The position numbers and the translations under genes are program-made. A stretch of DNA of 6,663 nucleotides from Lachnospira sp. (lineage in GTDB: Bacteria > Bacillota > Clostridia > Lachnospirales > Lachnospiraceae), in NCBI GenBank assembly GCA_017626275.1, contig JAGAJD010000145.1, positions 1 to 6,663 on the forward strand, written 5' to 3'. Under the pieces are notes generated by a model. It searched no databases and was not told where the DNA came from. It was given only the letters and a program-made list of their open reading frames with translations. This document shows positions 1 through 5,982 of the stretch, one piece after another (within the stretch, counting starts at the first letter, position 1; each line of letters starts with the position of its first letter).

Positions 1-20
1 GCTTCAAACTTAAACTTCAT
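1..20 (-). CDS. possible start of a gene downstream of icd (partial, very weak)
   Basis: On the minus strand an ATG at 20-18 opens a frame that reads Met-Lys-Phe-Lys-Phe-Glu and runs off the window. It lies 23 nt after the icd stop codon, so it could be the first codons of a co-transcribed gene. The only upstream purine-rich stretch is a run of G about 10 nt before the ATG, which is a poor ribosome binding site. Six codons are too few to support a family call. No hairpin terminator is visible in the 43 nt after icd, so read-through into a following gene is possible. Confidence 0.2.
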
Positions 21-43
21 TATATATTTGCCCCCGCATTTTC

Positions 44-1252
44 TTACAGAAGACCCTCTAACGTTGCTCTTACCGCCTTGATAAACTGCTGTGTATTCAA
101 AGTCTTCGGATTTTCTAAGGTTGTAATCAGCGCGAGATCCTTAGTCATCTCTCCATTTTCTACTGTCTTGATACAAGCCTCTTCCAATTTATCTGCAAAT
201 GCACACAAATCAGCAATTCCGTCAAGCTCTCCACGCTTTCTTAATGCGCCTGTCCATGCAAAAATAGTCGCAATCGGATTAGTTGATGTTTCCTCGCCTT
301 TAAGGTGCTTATAATAATGTCTCTGTACCGTACCGTGTGCAGCTTCATATTCATAATATCCGTTAGGCGATACAAGTACTGACGTCATCATTGAAAGTGA
401 ACCGAATGCTGTCGCAACCATATCACTCATAACATCTCCGTCATAATTCTTACATGCCCAGATATAACCGCCTTCTGAACGGATAACACGTGCAACGGCA
501 TCATCAATAAGCGTATAGAAATAGGTAATTCCTGCCTCGGCAAAACGGTCTGCATATTCGTTATCATAAATTTCCTGGAAAATATCCTTGAAAGAATGGT
601 CATATTTCTTTGAAATTGTATCCTTTGTCGCAAACCAAAGATCCTGCTTTGTCTCTAACGCAAAGTTGAAGCAGCTTCTTGCAAAGCTCTCAATAGAATC
701 ATTTAGATTATGCATTCCCTGTAAGATTCCTGCTCCCTTAAAGTTATGGATAAGCTCTCTTGTCTCAGTACCGTCCTCTGCAGTATATACAAGCTCTGCC
801 TTACCTGCTCCCGGCACCTTCATCTCACTTGCCTTATAGACATCACCATACGCATGTCTTGCAATCGTAATCGGCTTCTTCCATGTCTTTACATATGGCT
901 CAATTCCCTTTACAATAATCGGCGCTCTGAAAACAGTTCCATCAAGCATTGCGCGGATAGTTCCGTTCGGGCTTTTATACATTTCTTTTAAATCATATTC
1001 TTTTACTCTTGCCGCATTAGGAGTAATTGTGGCACACTTTACCGCAACTCCATATTTCTTGGTAGCCTCTGCGGAATCTACCGTAACCTGGTCATTAGTC
1101 TCATTTCTGTGTACCAGTCCTAAATCGTAGTATTCAGTATTCAGTTCTACAAACGGAGATAACAGTTCATCTTTGATTAACTGCCAGAGCACTCTTGTCA
1201 TCTCATCGCCGTCCATCTCAACCAACGGAGTTGTCATCTTTATCTTTTCCAT
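44..1252 (-). CDS. icd: NADP-dependent isocitrate dehydrogenase, eukaryote-like type II
   Basis: A 402-residue cytoplasmic enzyme that oxidatively decarboxylates isocitrate to 2-oxoglutarate with NADP+, supplying 2-oxoglutarate for glutamate synthesis and NADPH. The length matches the homodimeric type II family, whose members include the human cytosolic and mitochondrial NADP enzymes. Visible motifs are the isocitrate-binding segment SPNGTIR at 94-100, with further substrate arginines at R109 and R132 and the catalytic tyrosine Y139. The metal-binding aspartates are in LIDD (248-251) and NYDGDVMSD (269-277). [10 protein letters not shown] (303-312) carries the Arg-His pair expected to bind the NADP 2'-phosphate, and ETSTNPIA lies at 321-328. 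The ATG at 1252 is preceded by AGAGGA with 8 nt spacing and by a good promoter, so this start is well supported. The stop is TAA. The gene is divergent from the asparagine synthase. The E. coli-type Icd is a different subfamily. Confidence 0.96.
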   Translation of the reverse strand: MEKIKMTTPLVEMDGDEMTRVLWQLIKDELLSPFVELNTEYYDLGLVHRNETNDQVTVDSAEATKKYGVAVKCATITPNAARVKEYDLKEMYKSPNGTIRAMLDGTVFRAPIIVKGIEPYVKTWKKPITIARHAYGDVYKASEMKVPGAGKAELVYTAEDGTETRELIHNFKGAGILQGMHNLNDSIESFARSCFNFALETKQDLWFATKDTISKKYDHSFKDIFQEIYDNEYADRFAEAGITYFYTLIDDAVARVIRSEGGYIWACKNYDGDVMSDMVATAFGSLSMMTSVLVSPNGYYEYEAAHGTVQRHYYKHLKGEETSTNPIATIFAWTGALRKRGELDGIADLCAFADKLEEACIKTVENGEMTKDLALITTLENPKTLNTQQFIKAVRATLEGLL

Positions 1253-1260
1253 GCCGCAAT

Positions 1261-1267
1261 TCCTCTC
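1261..1267 (-). promoter_or_regulatory. icd ribosome binding site
   Basis: On the minus strand GAGAGGA lies 8 nt before the icd ATG at 1252. It is a reasonable Shine-Dalgarno sequence, and it supports the first Met of the frame over the Met six codons in. Confidence 0.7.
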
Positions 1268-1289
1268 TTCACATTAAAATTTTCAATAT

Positions 1290-1318
1290 ATTATAATCTA
1301 TTTTCTATATTTTGTAAA
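1290..1318 (-). promoter_or_regulatory. icd promoter, sigma-A type
   Basis: Read on the minus strand, a -35 element TTTACA (1318-1313) is followed by a 17-bp spacer and a perfect -10 TATAAT (1295-1290). Transcription would start near 1283, giving a leader of about 30 nt that contains the ribosome binding site. The match to the housekeeping consensus is strong, but the assignment rests on sequence alone. Confidence 0.75.
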
Positions 1319-1413
1319 CCCTTAAGAAACACAGCTTAATTTATTCTTTGTCAAACTTAAATAACGTAAACCCCGTATAAATACATTTGTGTCGGAAAAA
1401 CTTTTATTAAGAA

Positions 1414-1442
1414 TTGTAATCCTTATTTTTGTCTGTTATAAT
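1414..1442 (+). promoter_or_regulatory. asparagine synthase promoter, sigma-A type with extended -10
   Basis: TTGTAA (1414-1419), a 17-bp spacer and TATAAT (1437-1442) form a near-consensus promoter. The -10 is preceded by TG at 1434-1435, giving the extended TGnTATAAT form. Transcription would begin about 1449, leaving a leader of roughly 26 nt before the ATG at 1475. This also makes the earlier in-frame ATG at 1451 an implausible start, because it sits almost on the predicted transcript 5' end. Confidence 0.8.
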
Positions 1443-1461
1443 CGTAATCAATGTTTGATTT

Positions 1462-1467
1462 AGGAGG
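1462..1467 (+). promoter_or_regulatory. asparagine synthase ribosome binding site (decides the start)
   Basis: A full AGGAGG lies 7 nt before the ATG at 1475. It is downstream of the alternative ATG at 1451, so ribosomes loading here would start at 1475. That start yields Met-Cys-Gly, as class II amidotransferases require. Confidence 0.9.
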
Positions 1468-1474
1468 AAATGCT

Positions 1475-3316
1475 ATGTGTGGATTTGCAGGTTTTACCGG
1501 ATATCTTGAAAATGGAACGGAAGTTCTTACAAATATGATGAATAAAATTATTCATCGTGGACCGGACAGTGCCGGTCAGCATATAGACGGTAAAGCATAT
1601 ATGGGATTCCGCCGTCTTTCTATCATTGACTTAGATAACGGAAGCCAGCCAATGTATAATGAGGACCGCAAAATCGTCATCACATTTAACGGGGAAATAT
1701 ATAATCATCAGGATTTAAGAAAAGAGTTAATTGAAAAAGGACATACTTTTGCCAACAATTCAGATACTGAAGTATTGATTCACGCTTATGAAGAATATGG
1801 TGAAGATATGCTTACCAAGCTTCGCGGTATGTTTGCATTTGTTATATGGGACAGCAAAAAAGAAACTATTTTTGCCGCAAGAGATTATTTCGGAATTAAG
1901 CCCTTCTATTATGCGGTAGTTGACGGCAACCTTGTGTACGCTTCAGAAATCAAGAGTATTCTTGAATATCCGGGTTACAAAAAGAAGGTCAACGAGACTG
2001 CCCTTGAGAATTATCTCACATTCCAGTACTCTGTATTGGAGGAAACATTTTTTAAGGGAATTTATAAGCTTATGCCGTCCCACTGTCTCACCTTCCATAA
2101 CGGCGAGTTAAATATCAGACGCTACTGGGAGCCGACATTTGATGCAGATGATAATGTTTCTTTGGACGAATGGATTAACAAAATTGACAATGCTATGCAT
2201 GATTCAGTGGAACACCACAAAATCAGCGACGTTGAGGTTGGTTCTTTCCTTTCAAGCGGTGTAGACTCAAGCTATGTAGCCGCTATTTTTAACGGTGACA
2301 AGACCTTTACCGTTGGCTTTGATTATGAAAAATATAACGAGATTGACTATGCAAAGTCTCTCTCTGAAAAGATTAAGATTGACAATTACTCAAAGCTTGT
2401 ATCAAGCGAGGAGTACTGGGCTGCCATTCCAAAGATTCAGTACCATATGGACGAGCCTTTGGCTGACCCTGCCGCAATCGCTCTTTATTTTGTAAGCCAG
2501 ACTGCCGCAAAGCATGTAAAGGTTGCTCTTTCAGGCGAGGGTGCCGATGAGTTTTTTGGCGGCTATAACATTTACAGGGAGCCTCTTGATTTAGCTTCCT
2601 TCCAGAAACTGCCGGGCGGCTTAAGAAAAGCTTTAGCTTCCTGTGTTTCTGCGCTGCCGTTTAAGTTTAAAGGAAAAAATTTCCTTATACGTGCAAGCAA
2701 ATCTGTTGAAGAGCGCTTTATCGGAAATGCTTTTATGTTTAACGAAAAGGAACGCAGCCGTGTATTAAAGAATCCGTCAGGCAAGTATGACCATGCACAG
2801 CTTACAAAGCCATTTTATGATAAGGTCAGCGATAAAGATGACGTCACAAAAATGCAGTATATAGATATTAATTTCTGGCTTATCGGAGATATACTTCTGA
2901 AAGCTGATAAGATGAGTATGGCTCATTCGCTTGAGGTGCGTGTTCCATTCCTTGACCGTAAGGTATTTGATGTAGCAAGACGAATTCCGACTAAGTTTAA
3001 GGTTAATAAGCATAACACTAAGTATGCAATGCGTATGGCTGCGCACAGATATCTGCCTGATATGGTAGCAGAGAAGAAGAAACTCGGTTTCCCTGTGCCT
3101 ATCCGTATATGGCTTCGTGACGAGAAGTATTATAATATTATCAAAAAAGCCTTTAACAGTGAGGCTGCCAATAAGTATTTTAACACAGATGTATTAATGA
3201 AATACTTAGACGAACACAAAGAAGGAAAGGCAGATAATTCAAGAAAAATCTGGACTGTATACATGTTCCTCGTATGGTATGAGGATTTCTTCGGAACAGA
3301 AAAAACTGCCGCATAA
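1475..3316 (+). CDS. asnB: asparagine synthase (glutamine-hydrolysing)
   Basis: A 613-residue cytoplasmic enzyme making asparagine from aspartate, ATP and glutamine. The N-terminal class II glutaminase domain (about 1-200) begins MCGFAGF. Cys2 is the nucleophile exposed once Met is removed. HRGPD (27-31), the arginine pair at 46-47, NGEIYN (72-77) and D97 complete the glutamine site. The synthetase domain (about 230-600) has the PP-loop SSGVDSS (260-266), which binds ATP pyrophosphate, plus MDEPLADPAA (325-334), SGEGADEFFGGY (353-364) and a late LEVRVPFLD motif. No key residue is missing. The start at 1475 was chosen because it puts Cys at position 2 and follows AGGAGG; the frame stays open 8 codons upstream to an ATG at 1451, but that would bury the catalytic Cys. 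The gene appears monocistronic, with its own promoter and terminator. Firmicutes carry several paralogues (AsnB, AsnH, AsnO), so the exact symbol is less certain than the function. Confidence 0.95.
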   Translation: MCGFAGFTGYLENGTEVLTNMMNKIIHRGPDSAGQHIDGKAYMGFRRLSIIDLDNGSQPMYNEDRKIVITFNGEIYNHQDLRKELIEKGHTFANNSDTEVLIHAYEEYGEDMLTKLRGMFAFVIWDSKKETIFAARDYFGIKPFYYAVVDGNLVYASEIKSILEYPGYKKKVNETALENYLTFQYSVLEETFFKGIYKLMPSHCLTFHNGELNIRRYWEPTFDADDNVSLDEWINKIDNAMHDSVEHHKISDVEVGSFLSSGVDSSYVAAIFNGDKTFTVGFDYEKYNEIDYAKSLSEKIKIDNYSKLVSSEEYWAAIPKIQYHMDEPLADPAAIALYFVSQTAAKHVKVALSGEGADEFFGGYNIYREPLDLASFQKLPGGLRKALASCVSALPFKFKGKNFLIRASKSVEERFIGNAFMFNEKERSRVLKNPSGKYDHAQLTKPFYDKVSDKDDVTKMQYIDINFWLIGDILLKADKMSMAHSLEVRVPFLDRKVFDVARRIPTKFKVNKHNTKYAMRMAAHRYLPDMVAEKKKLGFPVPIRIWLRDEKYYNIIKKAFNSEAANKYFNTDVLMKYLDEHKEGKADNSRKIWTVYMFLVWYEDFFGTEKTAA

Positions 3317-3338
3317 CAGACACTTACAGATTAAATTT

Positions 3339-3384
3339 AAAAGCTGCTGCTGTGAATATTATTATTCACAACAGCAGCTTTTTT
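3339..3384. terminator. bidirectional intrinsic terminator between convergent genes
   Basis: The arms 3339-3358 and 3363-3382 form a 20-bp stem with one C/A mismatch (3350 against 3371) and a 4-nt loop (TTAT, 3359-3362). A run of six T (3379-3384) follows on the plus strand, giving a strong terminator for the asparagine synthase gene, whose stop is 22 nt upstream. On the minus strand the arm ends in TTTT followed by an AT-rich run, and the ABC ATPase stop is only 8 nt away. The same hairpin therefore probably ends the minus-strand operon too, somewhat less efficiently. Confidence 0.9.
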
Positions 3385-3392
3385 GCATGCTG

Positions 3393-4058
3393 TTATCCAC
3401 AGCAGCCGTCCTTTAACATTATTATTCTGTCAGCATAATCCGCCATCTGCTTATCATGCGTTACCATCACGATAGTCTGCCCATATCTCATTGAAGCCTG
3501 AGAAAGTATTCTTGCCACGCCGTCTGCATTTTCTGCATCAAGATTTCCTGTCGGCTCATCGGCAAAAATCACTGCAGGTCTTGCAATCAATGCCCTTGCA
3601 ATAGCAGTTCTTTGCTGCTGCCCGCCGGACATCTGCGAAGGATATTTCTTTTTGCAGTCTGATATTTGCAGCATTTCAAAAATCTCGTCAACCTCTTCAT
3701 CGACAGGTATTTTTTTATCAATAAACAGCGGCAGCACAACATTTTCATATGCCGTGTACTCGGAAAACAACCTGTAATCCTGATAGATAAAACCTATTTT
3801 CTCTCTGCGAAGTTTGGAAAGCTTCTTCTCATTACATGATAAAATATCCTGTCCGTCAATAACCACATTTCCACTGTCAGGTCTGTCAAAGCTTGCAAGT
3901 ATCTTAAGAAGCGTTGATTTTCCGGAGCCGCTTTTTCCTATAACTGCCACATATTCTCCCCTGTCGGCTGTAAGGCTGCATTTTTTTAATGCCTGCACCT
4001 CAACGCTTCCCATATGATATGTCTTTGAAATATTTTCCGCCCTTAAAATTTCTCCCAT
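3393..4058 (-). CDS. ABC transporter ATP-binding protein, MacB/LolD/BceA type
   Basis: A nucleotide-binding subunit of about 221 residues that would power an FtsX-type permease at the inner face of the membrane. All ABC motifs are intact: Walker A GKSGSGKST (41-49), Q-loop glutamine Q93 in FIYQD, signature SGGQQQR (144-150), Walker B AVIFADE (162-168) with catalytic E168, D-loop GNLD, and switch His201 in VTHD. The signature and the FADEPTGNLD stretch are typical of the MacB/LolD/BceA exporter group. The start at 4058 is preferred because GGAG lies 6 nt upstream and the protein then begins MGEILRAENISKTY as family members do. An ATG at 4070 would add four residues but has a weaker site. It is the last gene of the operon, 31 nt after the kinase stop and just before the terminator. 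Its likely partner is the permease three genes upstream. The substrate is unknown; antimicrobial peptide or lipid handling is an inference from related systems. Confidence 0.93.
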   Translation of the reverse strand: MGEILRAENISKTYHMGSVEVQALKKCSLTADRGEYVAVIGKSGSGKSTLLKILASFDRPDSGNVVIDGQDILSCNEKKLSKLRREKIGFIYQDYRLFSEYTAYENVVLPLFIDKKIPVDEEVDEIFEMLQISDCKKKYPSQMSGGQQQRTAIARALIARPAVIFADEPTGNLDAENADGVARILSQASMRYGQTIVMVTHDKQMADYADRIIMLKDGCCG

Positions 4059-4089
4059 AATCCTCTCCATTCCGCCATGTCCATGACAT

Positions 4090-4344
4090 TTAAACTATTT
4101 TACCTCTTTTAAGCTCAAATTTCGGTATCACTATCCTAAAAACCGCCCCTTTACTGTCACTGTTATACGCCTGTATCGTTCCGTGATGTGCCTCGATAAT
4201 CAGTTTTGAAAGATTCAAGCCGATTCCAGTATTAAACGACTGATAGTCTCCATTTGTCTCAAACCTGTTAAAAATACTTTCCTCACATCCCTCTCCAAAA
4301 CCATCTCCATTATCGACAACCTTTATTACACACTTATCCTCCAT
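4090..4344 (-). CDS. histidine kinase C-terminal fragment (HATPase part, G1, F and G2 boxes)
   Basis: An 84-residue frame that begins with an ATG directly after the kinase stop codon (TGAATG). It holds the G1 box (D11 to G17 of the fragment), IFNRF (24-28), the G2 box GIGLNLSK (40-47) and the final strand of the Bergerat fold. It lacks the N box and the first helix, so alone it should not bind ATP. No Shine-Dalgarno sequence lies at a useful distance; a GTGGAA about 15 nt upstream is the closest. Translation would therefore depend on reinitiation by ribosomes stopping at the adjacent TGA. It is best read as the severed end of the kinase, 31 nt before the ATPase gene. Confidence 0.55.
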   Translation of the reverse strand: MEDKCVIKVVDNGDGFGEGCEESIFNRFETNGDYQSFNTGIGLNLSKLIIEAHHGTIQAYNSDSKGAVFRIVIPKFELKRGKIV

Positions 4345-5253
4345 TCACGTTACATTAATTTCCACCTGTGGCTGTACGTTTTTTAGGGCATAATGGCAGG
4401 AATTTTCGATAATATTTACAAACGCCTCCATAAGCCACCGGCTGTCGCCATTGACGCAATAATCAGCATTTTCACAGTTAATAAGAACGGGACAGACATT
4501 CTGCACAGCATCTTTTGCACAGTAAAGCATGTCCTCTACATTAATATCCTCATGTACGAAAATAACCTTCCCCGATTCCATTCTGCTGATTTTTAAAAGT
4601 CTTTGTATAAAGTCCTTTACCCTTGTTATATGTATAAAGCACTGATTTATGTCCTTTTCAGCAGACAGTCCCATTGAAACCTCGTCACGTATTACTTCAA
4701 GCGAAAGTGCCAGACCTGCAAGCGGCGTTTTTATCTGATGTGCTATATTTTCCGTAAATTCCTGAAGCTGTGTGTTTCGTTTTTCGGAATATTCCATACC
4801 TGTCTGCAGTTCTTTTTTTAGACGCTCCTTTTCCTCCTGCTCATTTTTAAGTGCCGCATAAATGTCTTTGTCACCTATTTTTCTTATAAATACTGCGGCC
4901 AATGATACAACTGCCAAAAATACCGGAAGCACTACAAACAGCAAAAGCTTTCCCGAATTATTCCAGAACAAATATAACCGTCCATGCTCCGTATAACCGC
5001 TCATCGTTACCGCAGATAACGCCTCCGAAAGATTAGCGCCGTTAATTTTGGCAGCAAACATGCAGTGTGTTAAAGTAATTCCACCGGAATTATCCGCCGC
5101 ATACACCATTCCAAGTATAGACTGTATTCTCAATTCATAAAACAGCACAATTCCAAGTATTCCGATACAGAATACTGCCGCCCATATTGAATTTATAATT
5201 ATGGCTCTTTTTCTTGTCTCATCTGTCAGTTTTTCAGCATTTTTCATCTTCAC
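4345..5253 (-). CDS. sensor histidine kinase N-terminal part (membrane sensor, HisKA and N box)
   Basis: A 302-residue product ending at TGA. It keeps the two membrane helices, the outer loop at about 41-101, a Glu/Lys-rich linker likely to be coiled coil (about 133-165), the dimerisation and phosphotransfer helix with H172, and the N box EAFVNIIENSCHYA (277-290). It stops before the nucleotide-binding G1 and G2 boxes, so it could dimerise and perhaps be phosphorylated or dephosphorylate its regulator, but should not autophosphorylate. The start is GTG at 5253, with GAGGTG 8 nt upstream. An ATG two codons later (5247) is an alternative. Either start lies inside the end of the regulator gene, which points to translational coupling. 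The HQIKTP box resembles kinases paired with ABC exporters. The roughly 60-residue outer loop is longer than in BceS-type intramembrane sensors. Confidence 0.7.
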   Translation of the reverse strand: MKMKNAEKLTDETRKRAIIINSIWAAVFCIGILGIVLFYELRIQSILGMVYAADNSGGITLTHCMFAAKINGANLSEALSAVTMSGYTEHGRLYLFWNNSGKLLLFVVLPVFLAVVSLAAVFIRKIGDKDIYAALKNEQEEKERLKKELQTGMEYSEKRNTQLQEFTENIAHQIKTPLAGLALSLEVIRDEVSMGLSAEKDINQCFIHITRVKDFIQRLLKISRMESGKVIFVHEDINVEDMLYCAKDAVQNVCPVLINCENADYCVNGDSRWLMEAFVNIIENSCHYALKNVQPQVEINVT

Positions 5254-5968
5254 TTACAACACACCTCATATTCCACCGATATCCATATCCCCTTATGGTC
5301 TCTATATATTGTCTATTTTCCTCACCGTATACGCCAAGCTTGGACTTTAATCTGCTTACAGTCACTGTCAGCGTATTATCCTCCACAAAATTACCATGCC
5401 CGTCCCACAATTTTTCAAGCAGCACATTTCTTCGCACAATCACTTCGGGATTATTCATAAATATTTCAAGCAGTTGAAATTCAACAGGTGTAAGCTTTAA
5501 GAGTTCTCCCTTTTTCCATACCTGAACATTTTCCAAATCAGCCCTGATGTCTCCGCTGATTAAAAAACGCCTGTGCAGCCTGATATATTTGTGAAAACGC
5601 CTTAAATTGGCATTTATCCTTGACATAAGCTCTGCCACTCTGAACGGCTTTGTAATATAATCGTCTCCGCCCATATCAAGCCCCTTAGTTATACTCTCCT
5701 CGTCATCACAGGAGGTCAGAAATAATATTAACGCTGATGACCGCTCACGAATTTTTTTACACAAATCAAACCCATTTCCGTCCGGAAGAATAATATCAAG
5801 CAGCCAGATATCATACTCTGTCCCTGACACAATTTCGCGTTCAGCGTCAAGCGCAGTATTTACCAGTTTAACCGTAAATTGTCTGTTCTGTAAAATTCTC
5901 ACAATGCTGTCTGCAAGATACATGTCATCTTCCACGACAAGAATCCTAACGCAATTATCTTCTGCCAT
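5234..5968 (-). CDS. response regulator, OmpR/PhoB family (BceR-like)
   Basis: A 244-residue transcription factor, the partner of the adjacent kinase. The receiver domain (about 7-120) has the acidic pair D14-D15, the phosphoacceptor D58 in LLDIILPDG, the switch T85 and K107 in ITKPF. The C-terminal winged-helix domain (about 145-240) shows KLTPVEFQLLEIF, a recognition helix region NTLTVTVSRLKSKLG and the wing motif IRGYGYRW. The NTLTV pattern recalls BceR-like regulators of ABC exporters. The start at 5968 was chosen because AGGAGG lies 4 nt upstream and the receiver fold begins a few residues in. The open frame extends 25 codons further, to 6043, but that would overlap the permease end and add residues with no family match. 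The gene follows the permease stop by 14 nt and ends in TGA within the start of the kinase gene. It probably controls its own operon, but the operator must lie outside the window. Confidence 0.93.
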   Translation of the reverse strand: MAEDNCVRILVVEDDMYLADSIVRILQNRQFTVKLVNTALDAEREIVSGTEYDIWLLDIILPDGNGFDLCKKIRERSSALILFLTSCDDEESITKGLDMGGDDYITKPFRVAELMSRINANLRRFHKYIRLHRRFLISGDIRADLENVQVWKKGELLKLTPVEFQLLEIFMNNPEVIVRRNVLLEKLWDGHGNFVEDNTLTVTVSRLKSKLGVYGEENRQYIETIRGYGYRWNMRCVVSEDEKC

Positions 5969-5972
5969 TTTT

Positions 5973-5978
5973 CCTCCT
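5973..5978 (-). promoter_or_regulatory. response regulator ribosome binding site (decides the start)
   Basis: On the minus strand a complete AGGAGG sits 4 nt before the ATG at 5968, between the permease stop and the regulator start. The spacing is slightly short, but no other candidate start has a comparable site. Confidence 0.75.
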
Positions 5979-5982
5979 GTTT

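Larger units (their letters stand above)
4090..5253 (-). pseudogene. sensor histidine kinase interrupted by an in-frame TGA
   Basis: Read through the TGA at 4347-4345, the frame encodes 387 positions with the full layout of a membrane sensor kinase. That layout is TM1 (about 15-40), an extracytoplasmic loop of about 60 residues, TM2 (about 102-123), a charged linker, the phosphoacceptor H172 in AHQIKTPL, the N box with N284, the G1 box DNGDGFG (314-320), an F box IFNRF, and the G2 box GIGLNLSK. The stop is codon 303, inside the ATP-binding domain. The frame is the same on both sides, so one substitution explains it. The gene overlaps the response regulator by 20 nt and would phosphorylate it. 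Good conservation on both sides suggests a recent lesion or a sequence error. A functional split is less likely but not excluded. Confidence 0.75.

Noticed and set aside
588..991. Plus-strand open frames of about 80 codons opposite icd
   Set aside because: They are antisense to a fully conserved enzyme, rich in Ser, Leu and Cys as expected of shadow frames, and have no ribosome binding sites or recognisable domains.
1349..1354. Perfect TTGACA on the minus strand as a second icd promoter
   Set aside because: No acceptable -10 lies 16-18 bp downstream (the best is TGTTTC), whereas TTTACA-17-TATAAT nearby is a much better promoter.
1451..1474. Upstream in-frame ATG as the start of asparagine synthase
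   Set aside because: It would add eight residues before the catalytic Cys, it lies upstream of the AGGAGG, and it is almost at the predicted transcription start.
2572..3046. Minus-strand open frames opposite asparagine synthase
   Set aside because: They lie within a conserved coding region on the other strand, with no promoter, ribosome binding site or family resemblance.
4345..4347. TGA read as selenocysteine or as tryptophan under a changed genetic code
   Set aside because: Histidine kinases have no selenocysteine at this non-catalytic turn, and I see no obvious hairpin just after the codon. TGA also serves as the true stop of the response regulator at 5234-5236, at the expected family length, so general recoding is unlikely.
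5214..5477. Plus-strand open frame opposite the regulator and kinase junction
   Set aside because: Its composition is that of the reverse complement of the two coding genes, and nothing supports its expression.
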